From Nectonema munidae (Eukaryota > Nematomorpha > Nectonematoida > Nectonematidae): a DNA stretch of 64,000 nt. The stretch's first letter is position 1. Each line of letters begins with the position of its first letter. The notes beneath the pieces are model-generated. The model worked only from the letters and a program-made list of their open reading frames with translations, did not search any database and was not told where the DNA came from. Of the stretch, positions 47,078-57,916 are shown piece after piece. The position numbers and the translations under genes were made by a program. The stretch lies in NCBI GenBank assembly GCA_030549495.1, contig JAUIRK010000567.1, positions 784,501 to 848,500 on the forward strand, given 5' to 3'.

Positions 47078-47089
47078 AGCATACGTCCT

Positions 47090-48415
47090 TCGTGTGATAT
47101 TTCACCTAATTCATTTTATAAACAGTGATATAATATTGATGAAAAATATTAGAAGGTATCATGCTAAATCTTCTAAATTTTGTTTTTCATATGATCAAGC
47201 TTGATTTTTTTTTCAATTATCAAAATCGTACCTACGAAAAACGTTATCGATGGTAGACTTGGGTGAAATTTCACGCAAAATATATCATCCAAAAATTTTA
47301 TAGTTTTTTGTGATTTTGTATAATTTTTTATTGGATATATTAATTCCTTTTCTTTTTTTGCTCCATAAAAAAGATGAATTTAGAAGATTGTAGTGATGAA
47401 GAAATCCTTGAACTGCCCGCGAGATGAAAAGAACATGTAAATCCTGGATTCAGCATTCCACCAGAACCAAGATGTATCTAGGGATGGAAGGCCAAAGTGC
47501 AAACAATTCCTTATCTTTCTTGAGCTTATAAATGAAGCTGTGTTGGCTACGCAGGATTACGGATTTGGAGATTTTAAAACGATAGGAGTCGGAATCGAAG
47601 TCGGTTTTTTTTTTAATTTTTTTTTATTTTTGTAAGCATATGGAGTAGGCTTTCTTTAGTAGAAGTGGGAAATCAAGAGTTGACGTTAAATTTAAAAAGT
47701 TTTTAAGTGCTTGGAGTCGGAACTGGTATTTTCCCTTCGAATCTGCAAGCATGGGAATGATACAGCTATGCCAATTATTTTTTTGCTCACATGGTAGGTT
47801 GATTATGTTGAAAGAGTAACAAGTACACATAAATTGGAAAAGGTTGTTTAGTTATTTGTTAAAGAAAATGATTTAAAAAATGAAAAAAATGTCTAAAAAT
47901 TAATGTACTTTATTTAGGCAAAAATTAGTTTATTGTTAATCATTTTCATTACTAATAATAATAATAATAATCAGACGAATAAACACTGTTTCATAAAAGA
48001 GAAAACTCTTATTGATTCCAATTTTTCAAAATTTTCACGTAGATAACAAAGATTTTTTACAAAATTAAAAATAAATTTATTTCTCTAAAATATTGAAGGA
48101 ATAATAAATAATGTTTTTGCTTATGAAGCGCGTATATCACACAATACAACCATGATAAAAATAATAAGAATATAATAGTATCACAAACAGGATAAAATGG
48201 AGCAGAGTAAAAAGTAGTGATTTGTTGCACTGCACACATCATGAAGAAGCATGACTTTGAAGAGAATATGATATAATTTGTCATTTGGCTAAAATTTGTT
48301 CATGAAAAAGTTAACGATAATAAGAATGTAAACAGAGAAAGGGAACTGACTAGAAAAGAGGCTGAATATGGACAAACTGAGAGAATGAATGAATGAACGA
48401 ACGAACACATCAAGA
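47090..48415. other. Stretch without a recognised gene
   Basis: AT-rich, with a TAA microsatellite near 47955. Short reading frames only. Confidence 0.35.
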
Positions 48416-48930
48416 GAGGGAGAAAGTGGGGTGCCAAAATATTATGTATTAAAAACGTTTTGAGGTAGAACGCGAAGAATGTGTGTTGAAGCGCTGTCGA
48501 TGCTGTGTATGCGGGAAATAAGAAATAGATCATAATAATAATAGACTCGTTTGATTGGATTGAGGAAGGGGAACGCGAGGAGATGAATTATGTCGATTAT
48601 AACATGCCTGAGAGTTGTACTGCATAGAGAGGGAGAGAGGTACACGATGAGTAGGATGTTGATGGCGAATAGCAGGGTGTATGTGGTGTCGTGAAGTACA
48701 AGATGAGCACATCGCACTTTCATTCTTGGTATATTATGATTATTGCCCTGAAGAAAAGGAATCGCGCAATTCACTTGTGGCTGGAAAAGCTCTTTTTCAC
48801 GCGTAGGGATGACAAACGCGCATTAGGAACTTGGTGCCAGCATTCACTCATTGCCTTTACATACGGAGACAGTTTCTTAAATGCAAAGAGATTCTATATT
48901 ACTTTGCGCTGCTATTAAGCGAGATGGATG
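48416..48930. other. GC-richer island, no product recognised
   Basis: CpG-bearing, less AT-rich sequence than its flanks. On the minus strand a frame over 48774-48442 has two hydrophobic stretches (TYTLLFAINILLIVYLSP; DIIHLLAFPFLNPI). CTCTCTCCCTCTCTATGCAG near 48620 looks like a splice acceptor. It could be exonic or a transposon remnant; I cannot name it. Confidence 0.3.
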
Positions 48931-49624
48931 GCGTTAACACAAAAAGTTACAAAAACATTACTTATGAAAAATGAAAAAGAAGTATAGTGTTGTATGAAAT
49001 AACAGAAATACTACATCATAGTTCAAGATCATAAAGTCATTTCCCAAAAAATCCCTCAAAATTTTAGATATGATTAATTACTTTTTGCATTAATTTAAGC
49101 CACATGTTCTTTGTGCTAAGTTATTGGAAAAAAATGGTTTCTTCGTATTTTTTTACATTCCTTGATAGAAAACCTTTTTCACGGCTTAAGTATATCGATA
49201 TTAAATAAATTTGCTCCTTCTTATTTTTTTGTTAAAAATTTGTAAATATTTTTTATGTTTAACTTACTGTATTATAACACCAAAAATTAAATTAGCGACC
49301 TATTGAAATCATTATGTAATTCGTAAATTTTATATACCATAGCAAATTATCAAGATGGAAGCATGCACAGTAGAGAATATGGCTCAGCTTAAGGAACAAG
49401 CCAAAGAACATTTAAAGTTTTGTCAAACATTTTTATGATTAAAGAATTCTTGTAAATACAAATCTATTTTTTCCCGCTTTTTAATCTTATAGTATTTTCT
49501 TTTACATTCATACCATGAAAGAAAATGGAGAATTTTTGTAGACGTTGCGTTACTTCGAGTGAGTTTGTAAGCTTGTGCTCAATACAAATCTGAAGCGTAG
49601 TTTTGTTTTGTTTTTCTATTCTTT

Positions 49625-49810
49625 ACTTCTATACACAGATTATGTGATGAATAATTTTATCTACTCGAAGCTACATGGCCAAATGTGTGATGATATGGCA
49701 TGACTGATTATTATAAATCCGCCCGTAATTTTTGCTTTCTTTATTAATCATAACTTCTATACACAAATGATGTCATAAATTATTTTAACTACTAGAAGTT
49801 ACATAACAAC
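49625..49810. repeat. Diverged direct duplication, about 128-bp spacing
   Basis: ACTTCTATACACAGATTATG with TCTACTCGAAGCTACAT at 49625-49680 returns as ACTTCTATACACAAATGATG with ACTACTAGAAGTTACAT at 49753-49808. Confidence 0.65.
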
Positions 49811-49814
49811 TATA

Positions 49815-51830
49815 TTTATCTTTTTGCTATATTACATGGTCTTACCAGACCACTGATACTTATGATATGACTATGATTTTATTATAATTGATTAAATTTT
49901 AGTGTATATCATTTTATTGGTTGCAGAAGTCTGGAAAAATGCCAAATTATATTTACATTTTCGGTGATATACCCTTTCTTCAAATTTCCATTCGACACAA
50001 TTTGGGATTGATAAAATTTTAGTTTGGCCAAATGTCCAGATACCACATAACATGTTTATATGGCAATTAGAAAACGATACTCCTATATTTCAAAAGTGTT
50101 CTTTAGTTTATTTTTCCAAAAGTCATTCAATAGCGTAACTATTCATCAAGTCAATGCATGATAATCATTAAATGATAGTAGATATATAAATATATATATT
50201 TGCTTTGCAAGTGTCATTCATATTTATTGGTTTCTCACACTGATCATTTGTGATCCAACATGCATACATATAAATATTAAAAGTGACGTATAGTTGAAAT
50301 ATGTATATCTTTTAAAAATTAGTGTTATACAAATTAGTTATTTTTCTTCAAGGTAATCTATTTTTGACGTTAGAAATTTTTTTGACTTGAAAAAAAATCT
50401 CAATAATAATTGTACAAAAATTCCGTGCTTACATTTTATAATCATAATTCTTTAGTTTTTTAAAAGAACTTTACTAATTATTTCTAAATTATAAAAAAAA
50501 AGGTATTATAAATAATACATGAATTAGTGGTTTTATAAAAGTTTATTACTAAATCAAAATCGGTACACATGTATATTGAATATTTTTAATGTCTGTTTTC
50601 ATTGTAAACTCATAAAATTACTAAATATTGAAGTTTCACTTTTTAGTCTTATAAATATATATTCATTATCATTGCATTTGTTTATATAATATAATGTATA
50701 TTTTTACATATAATTTTGCACATATATAGTGTTGTTTCTTGTGATACTACTTGTCTTCATTATAAAAATAAATTCTTCTTCTTCATAATTAGTGGCTTTT
50801 TTGTTTTCAGAAAAAATTACTTTATTGACTTTTATTCGGCATGCTAATCTAAGTAAAATGAGATTTTGACCGCATGTAAGCACGGATTAAATAAGCGCCA
50901 ACTTTTGAAACGAATTTCCTTTTCAGAAATCTAAGAAAATTTGTCATGATTAGTTGTTTGATTGGCTAGAAATAAATTCGTGAATTCATCTTAGATCAGA
51001 AAAATTGATGCTTGAAAGATTGGGTTGCAAACATAAACAAGGATCGAAAAATTTGGAGCGACTTTTTAGATTTTAAAGGAAATAAATAAATACTTCGTTA
51101 TTTGTCCATTTTTCGAGGATTTGAGGTCTTTTATTTTGAGTAACAATCACATTCTTGACATCTTGCAGTCCTGGATCACAAGGAATCATATCAAAGTAAG
51201 GAAGTTGAGCCGATTCGCATTCACCTGGAGAATAGAAAAACAGAACATTCGTGAGTGTAATTTACGATATTCAAAATATATCACACCTCCTAGCTACAAC
51301 GATTTTATTTGCAATTTTGTTTAACCAAAAGATATAAGTTCAATAGTCATATTACTTATATACTTAAAATATTGAAAATGTAAGTTTCATAGTTGTCGAC
51401 GCTATCTCATGAATATTTTTAATGTTTTACCCATTTTGTAATTACACAAAATATTCTATCTTTCCCTAAAACTGAATTGATTAATTTTTCCTAAATTGAA
51501 TATCATTAATTAGGACCTCGAAAAATTCGACTTATGCGAAGTTAGGTGTGACTATTTATGACCGAATAACAAAACAGTACTTATTCACTTACACCAACTA
51601 TTGAATAATGTTAACTGAAACAATTCGAAAACAACAAACCATTACACATTAATTAATTGTAGGATAGAATCATAATTCAAACAAAAATGTGAATTAATGC
51701 ATCTTTTTTACATAAAGTACACATCATGACTATTTTTAGCTCATTGTATTTATCATCGTAGAAAAGAGATAAATAATTAAAATAAAAAGTTTTAAAGTTT
51801 TATTACACAAATTCTTACTTTGATACCTCT
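49815..51830. other. AT-rich stretch without a recognised gene
   Basis: No motif, RNA gene or paired repeats found. A frame at 51121-51324 on the plus strand has no recognisable similarity. Confidence 0.3.
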
Positions 51831-51835
51831 AAAGC

Positions 51836-51905
51836 AGAGTTGGGAAAACTTTGAAGTATAATGGCGCAAAAATTTCAAAAAGCAAGGTCCGTCGTGCACG
51901 GATCA
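51836..51905 (+). repeat. hAT-like terminus relic
   Basis: CAGAGTTGGGAAAACTTTGA, then AATGGCGCAAAAATTTC and GGTCCGTCGTGCACGGATC, resembling hAT ends of the CAGxGGTxxGCAAACTTT type. No partner end found. Confidence 0.4.
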
Positions 51906-52335
51906 CAAATACCAACTCTTGAACCTGCATAAATCTTTCATATAAAATTTAAAGTAGTAATATGAGAGGATTAAATCGGAATCGCATCGGAAAATTTCGT
52001 TAGTACCTTCGGATAACTCAGTTCCGATCCTAAGTTAAGAGTCGTCTAACTCTAAGTTGAGCTTAACTTGCCTCTCTTTATAAATAAATGAATGTGACAT
52101 TTTCTTACCATGGGATAATACATTTTTATAGAGGAAAGTTTACTCGATTTTTACATACGGATATGTCAGTGTGAGGTGCTATAAAAATGCTTGCGGCACA
52201 GATTTCCCCACACCGGCTATAAACAAATGTAAGTATAGAATAATGGATGAAGGTATACGACATTGAAAAGTATTTGAACACTAAATCATTTTTATTGCGC
52301 TTTGAGTTCATTGAATGCTTTCTTTAAACAACTGT

Positions 52336-52484
52336 GGGGGGCGTGAGTAAGGTTGGTTAGATACCGGGCTTTGATATAACTCAAGGTCTTGGGTTCGATC
52401 CCGCATCAAGCCTACTTTCCTCATAGTTCGATACAAGCGGCACAATTGTGCCTTCTCGATGAAAACACCCCAAGTTACCTTTAC
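52336..52484 (+). repeat. SINE family 1, copy C, with 14-bp target duplication
   Basis: 149 bp. tRNA-like head (GCGTGAGTAAGGTTGGTTAG, B-box GGTTCGATCCC), body with the perfect palindrome GGCACAATTGTGCC, and tail TTACCTTTAC. Flanked by CTTTAAACAACTGT at 52322-52335 and 52485-52498. This defines the family's true ends. Confidence 0.93.
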
Positions 52485-52786
52485 CTTTAAACAACTGTAA
52501 TAATACAATTCTTCATCGTCAAGTTTTGGATTATAGGCAATTTCTTTTTTTTCTTCTGTTTTTATGTTGTTATATAAACGTGAAAAAAATATATTCAAAT
52601 ATTAGATATATAATATAACATTATATAATTTGACCAATAAAATAGGAGTTTTTTCCAACACGGCTGATAACACATTCAAAAATGTCAAAAGACTACCTCT
52701 ATTACTTAGCGCATGAATTCTTCTTTTTAGTAGTGAAAAATGAAATGCTTAGCAAACTCAAGCTCCACTTAATGATCGGTTTGACT

Positions 52787-52830
52787 AGGGATCCTCAAAG
52801 TTATCTCGTTCCATGGATCCGGCCTTTTTT
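52787..52830 (+). repeat. hAT-like terminus relic
   Basis: TAGGGATCCTCAAAGTTATC followed by CCATGGATCCGGCC, close to the common hAT end CAGGGGTCCTCAAACT..GGxCCGG. Single end only. Confidence 0.4.
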
Positions 52831-53065
52831 TTTTTAGCAAAAACTATATTCCTTAAAAAATTGAAATACACTATTAAAATTCCAAAAATATGTTTTGTGC
52901 AAGTTATGAGAAGCCAACTTTTCCAATTATATCATAATCAAACGTTGTCTAATTTAGTGAGTAAATTCCATTAAAATTATTTAATATATTTTTCTAGTAC
53001 TGTTTAGAAATGAAAAAAAGCAAATTACTCATTAAGTTTGTCTAAATGTTGTAAGGACTTATCGT

Positions 53066-53195
53066 AAAAGGTAAAGGTACCGTGGGGTGTTTTCATCGAG
53101 AAGGCACAATTGTGCCGCTTGTATCGAACTATGAGGAAAGTAGGCTTGATGCGGGATCGAACCCAAGACCTTGAGTTATCGAAACCCAGTATCTA
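53066..53195 (-). repeat. SINE family 1, copy D
   Basis: Minus-strand copy with tail GGTACCTTTACC, the GGCACAATTGTGCC palindrome and B-box GGTTCGATCCC; the A-box end is truncated near TTTAGATACTGGGTTTCG. Inverted relative to copy C, about 580 bp away. Confidence 0.9.
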
Positions 53196-53199
53196 AACA

Positions 53200-54540
53200 T
53201 GGTACTATATTGTATACTTAATAAATTGATTTTGCATGAGTGTATGTGTACGACCTATTCTATTCTTATATTTTGTATTCTTCCTGATAAAAATTTAGAA
53301 ATGTAATTCAACTTACCTTTTGAAATAATGTAAATATTATATAAATGAATTTTGTTTATTTGTTTTGAACCATTCTCACTCTTATATACACATATATATA
53401 GATGTATTTCGTTACGAATATTGAGAATCTTTTGGATTTTGAGTCAAGTGTTAAGAAATAGTAAATTTATTTATGATATAACTTTATATTCATTTTCCTA
53501 AATTTCTGTGTTCTCTTATAATAATTCACATGTGAAAATAAATTTTTTGTTCTTCTTCATAAAAAGCCATGGCTTTCTGACAATGAACTACACCTTAAAA
53601 TAAGGACTTCGTTTTTCAAAAATAAAATTAAACTTAAATTTTATTGACTGTCTGAATCATCTTAAATAATCCCGTAAAAATCAATGTAACATAAGTTTCT
53701 GACTCAAAAAATGAAAAACATTTTAAAAATATATTCAAGTTGTAGGTAGACAACGAGACGAAAAAGCGCCCTGGTTTAAGAGAGAAATAAAAAAGGAGGT
53801 ATTTATTGTTGTCCTGTTTATTTTATCACGTTCTGAAATTTTATAATCACTTTCTCTCTTCTATTTAACCCTTAATTTATATTATTAATTTGTTAAAAAT
53901 AGGAAGAATTAAAAGATTTCTGAAGATAACTAATTTTTGCGCATTAGTGAATTAGATCAAATGTCATCTTTTAGCAAATTGTCTATATAGGGCTTCTAAT
54001 GTCAATATATATGTATGTATGTAGCAAGCCTGAAAGCTAGTGTGAGGATGCATAAATCTCTATATCGTGTTTTTACAATGCTTTTACATATATACTAAGA
54101 TTAGTGTATATTAACAAAAGATTGTGATTTTATGTAAATATTTTATAAAATCTATTAGAATTATTATTCTTTTGAAAAATTTAGGTGAGTCTATCTATAG
54201 CCCGCTCTAGGCCCTTACTGGTCACGCTAATGTATATATAAATGTATGTGTGTACAATTGCGCTAACATTAAACCGATCCCTAACACCAATGCTACTTCT
54301 ACACGAATCCTAACGCCATCAATAGCATTTCAAAATTTTGTACATTGAGGACCATTTAGAAATAGGTTGAGCACTTGTCAATCAACTATAATGCAAATTG
54401 AGGAAAACATTTAAATAGTCAAAATCAGAGATAGAGTGAGCAAATTTACAGAAGAATTTGATTTTTTGGGAAAAAATGCGCAAATGAGGCAGCACAAAAA
54501 ATATAAAGATATCATATATAATTCATTAATAACAGAGGAA
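53200..54540. other. Downstream part of the receptor-kinase gene, no exon recognised
   Basis: The remaining 3' kinase exons (C-lobe) should lie toward lower coordinates, but I find none here. AT-rich sequence. Confidence 0.35.
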
Positions 54541-54545
54541 CATAC

Positions 54546-54827
54546 CATCCTTGGAGGAATAGCGTCTTAGCACTTCCCAAATCACTAGAGAAAAGGCGTA
54601 CATGTCAGCATACTTGTAGGCTTCAAAGGAGGACGCGAGAAAGGTGTTGTTGAGTATTTCCGGGGCGAGATAGCGTCGGGTGCCCAAGCGACTTGGCGTC
54701 GTGTCCATATTGTTCTTGGTAGAGTCGAAGCAGACGGCAAGGCCAAGGTCTGCTATGCAACAGATGCCGCGATCCCGCACCAAAATGTTTTTGGACTTGA
54801 TGTCGCAATGAGCTATTGCGGGCTTGC
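54546..54827 (-). CDS. TGF-beta/activin type I receptor kinase exon (catalytic loop to helix F)
   Basis: Membrane Ser/Thr kinase that phosphorylates receptor SMADs. The acceptor TATGTTTGCAG is followed by GC completing a Gly codon. The exon encodes KPAIAHCDIKSKNILVRD (catalytic loop), CCIADLGLAVCFDS (DLG, typical of this family), RLGTRRYLAPEIL (activation segment, APE) and YADMYAFSLVIWEVLRR, ending GATG/GTATGT in phase 1. Known type I receptors have AHRDIKSKNILV; here Arg is Cys (codon TGC at 54807-54805), one transition from CGC. DLG, the catalytic Asp and APE are intact. Whether it is ALK1/2-, BMPR1- or activin/TGF-beta-like is unclear. Confidence 0.92.
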
Positions 54828-55730
54828 CTGCAAACATAAGAAATCAACGATGCACCTATACCTTTCCATCCCATAGTAAAACGTTTATGATATGAAATTT
54901 GACACTTAAGTTCGAGGAAGGATGAGCTTCTTTCTCTCTTAAAAATAGAGGAATTGTGTGGATTATGTGTGCAAAAAGTATTAATAAATCGTTGATTAGG
55001 ATAGTTATTTAAGGATTTTTAAATGGACTCAAAAAATTAATGGATATAATAGTTACTTTAAAAAAATTTCATTATAAAAATATTAAAAAAAAATTATAAT
55101 AGCTTTTTTTTGCTTAAAATTGAGGAAAAAAAGTAAGTGTACTTAGTAAGTAAAAAAAACAAAATTTGACCCATTCTCATAGAAAAATAAAATTTAATAA
55201 ATGAATTTTATTTTTATATTAGGAACTATCAATATATAAAAAAAGTAAAAAAAAATTATTAAAGAATATAAACATGCTATTTTTTCATTGTTTTAGATAT
55301 GTTCCCACAGGGGAACATTGGCATGAAAACGGTTAACTTTTTATTATTTTCAAGTTTTAATTACATACACAGTTGTTAAAAAAGGAAAAAATATATTTGT
55401 TAAACCCAGTATACACAAAATTTTTATGTAAATTAAGTGAAAAAATGTCTTAAAAAATTATAAGGTATAGAAGTTAAATTTTTAATAAAAATATATAAAA
55501 ATGGTAAGATCATTTTTGTATCAATTACTGGTCACGAGTTTACAAAGCTAACTCAAAAATTGTTTGGTTCTGGTTTGTTAGAGATAACAAACTCAAAAAT
55601 ATAAATTAACTCTGACTCCAGAATCTATTACACATCGACTACTTTCCCGTTAAAATGGACGACTCACCCTGAAACCCCGGTGTGATATTTAAAAGTAGTG
55701 CCTTTTTTAATTAAGAATAAATGGAATTAC
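54828..55730 (-). other. Intron of the receptor-kinase gene
   Basis: GT at 55730 and AG at 54828, joining phase 1 to give VGLQ-GKPAIAH. AT-rich with nothing else recognised. Confidence 0.75.
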
Positions 55731-55898
55731 CCTGCAAACCAACAATCTCCATATGCAAATGAGAAAGTCCAGAAGCGATGTTGTAGAGCATCTTAGGAAG
55801 CGTGACATCATCCAAAACACATGTTTGCAAGTAATCAAACAAAGAGCCGTACTCACAGTACTCTGTTATCAGCCACAGCTGTGTCCATGTGCCATTGT
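55731..55898 (-). CDS. TGF-beta/activin type I receptor kinase exon (hinge and helix E)
   Basis: The acceptor CTTTGGTGTGTAG is followed by AC (completing Asp), then [24 protein letters not shown], and [17 protein letters not shown], ending CAGG/GTAATT in phase 1. It matches [20 protein letters not shown] and [13 protein letters not shown] of type I receptors: hinge, substrate-entry helix D and helix E before the catalytic loop. Length (168 bp) and phases fit the next exon exactly. The 5' exons (ligand-binding domain, TM, GS box, N-lobe) were not found up to 64 kb. Confidence 0.93.
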
Positions 55899-56149
55899 CT
55901 ACACACCAAAGATAAGAATATAGCAAATAGAATATTTTATTACACAGAGTCAACCGAAAAGCTTGCCAAGGATGCAAGAGGACCAGAATGTTCAATCAAA
56001 TCAAAATGAGATACTCTAGCTAAATTAAATTCACTCCGTTTAAGAATAGGGATCTCAGTTTCTTCCAATTCAAGAATAGATACTATCAGGTCAGTAACCA
56101 GGAACGATTTCAAAGTAACAATAATTATAATAGAATAATTTGTCAATTT

Positions 56150-56820
56150 ACAATAATAACCTTAACACACCGCACTCTCTTCTACAGATGACCGATGAAA
56201 GTAATGATAAAAGCATTCAAAAAAGAGATTAGAGCCCCTTCTCGTTTCAGGGATAAAATAATTAGAATCAAAAGAGCGATATAAAAAATGGAAAAAAATA
56301 TTTTCCTCCATTTGTTACAAGTTTTTAAAAAAAATTACGTTTGTAAAAAGTTGAATTTAACAATTCTAAGATACGAGTAAAGACATGTGATTTCCTTAGA
56401 AAAAATGATCCTAGTCTTTAAAGATTGTTGGTGAGGTCAAATTTTTGGAATGTTATGCTTCCTAAACGAATTCTCTAAATACTCAAGTACAGCCTCCGAT
56501 GAAAAAAAACATAAAGAGCAAAACATGAGCAAGTCTGTGCCAAGAAACTTTGGTAGTTGTTCGGTTGATGGTGTGAAGTTATTACACTGAAATTATTTTT
56601 TATGGGAGGAAAAACGATATATACAAGAAATAAAGGGATTCGTGTAGATGAGAATGAAAGGAGATAGGAATGCATATATGGTGTAAGAAAAGAGAAGGTC
56701 CACATTTTGAAGGTCCATGAAGAAAACGAATTCAGAGCGGTCAGGTTTTTTAATTTCTATTTTTAATGAATAAAATCAAAGAATAGGTCTAAAGGAAAAA
56801 AATTTAAATTTTTTATAAAA
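56150..56820. other. Stretch without a recognised gene
   Basis: AT-rich and probably intronic to the receptor kinase; no exon-like block found. Confidence 0.3.
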
Positions 56821-56829
56821 AAGAACAAA

Positions 56830-56873
56830 AATCAATCCCCCTCGCCCCCCCCTCCTCGGATGTGCGTCCCTGT
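56830..56873. repeat. hAT-like terminus with C run
   Basis: Read inward from 56873: CAGGGACGCACATCCGAGGA followed by a G8 run, like the ends of the 15393 element. No partner found. Confidence 0.45.
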
Positions 56874-57916
56874 TTCAAATGTTAGCATGAAAACTGTAAA
56901 CTAAACATCCATCTAGAAACAAAGCACAAAGGAAAGGAAGAAAAACCAGTGGAATACTTAAAAAAATTCGTGATGATTAACAAGCAAGAAAAACAGTGAC
57001 CATGTCTTTAATAACAAAGTGAGTAAAATGAGTGATTGCTTGCTGGCAAACCTCATAAATTTAGGGCAAACAAAAATTGATCTAATTACTATAAAATTAT
57101 TGACTTTATGGGAAAAAAATATTAACTTTTAGAAAAAAAAATTGACTTTTTTAGAAATTGAAATTAGCGTAAAAAAAATCTCCAAACCTGTCATAAATAT
57201 GACAAAGTGTACTATTCTTAGATCTTTCGACAGACTCTTTGCATACAAAACAAAATTTTCTACGAAGAAAATCATACTGAAAAAGTAAAAAAAAAAAAAG
57301 AAATATTAAGGATCATTTTAAAATTTACTGAGTCAAAATATTTCAGGCGAAATTAAACTCTAAGAAGCAAAAATTTCATCCTAACTCCCAAAAACTTTTA
57401 CTCTCTACTCCGACTCCTAATCCAAGATTTAAGAGTTAAGGCACCCTGCAACTTAGTCTAACTTAAATTTCGATTCCCAAATTTGACTCCAACAGTTTAA
57501 TTTCGACTCTAGATTTTAATCTAAGCTAGTAAGGACAAACATATCATCAGTGCAGGATTAGAAAAATCGTCTATTTAAAAATAAAAAATAACAGTATTAA
57601 CATTTGATAGTATTAATGTGAACACCGACAGTTTATCTTTTATAAAAATTTTTTTAGGGTATTTTATTGAAGTTATTTTTAGAAAACTTTTGCTAATGAA
57701 CGTTTAGCAATAACGTGTTAATTAAAAAAATGTAAGCTTGGACGGAATTTTAAAATGTACTTTTAGTAAAATTTTATTTTTGGAACAAAAAATGATTATA
57801 TTGTTGTATAAAGTAGTAGATATTTTATAGGCGCGGCATTAAAAATTTTTAGGGTTGGTAGCTAGGTTGCGTTTGCAAGATGTTTACAATCGCTGCGCTA
57901 AACTTTACTAATTTTA

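Noticed and set aside
52336-52410. tRNA gene at the SINE head
   Set aside because: Bounded by a 14-bp target duplication with a non-tRNA body and repeated elsewhere in the window.
55940-56146. Minus-strand frame next to the receptor-kinase exon as a further exon
   Set aside because: It does not resemble the expected HENILGF segment and has no donor of the right phase.
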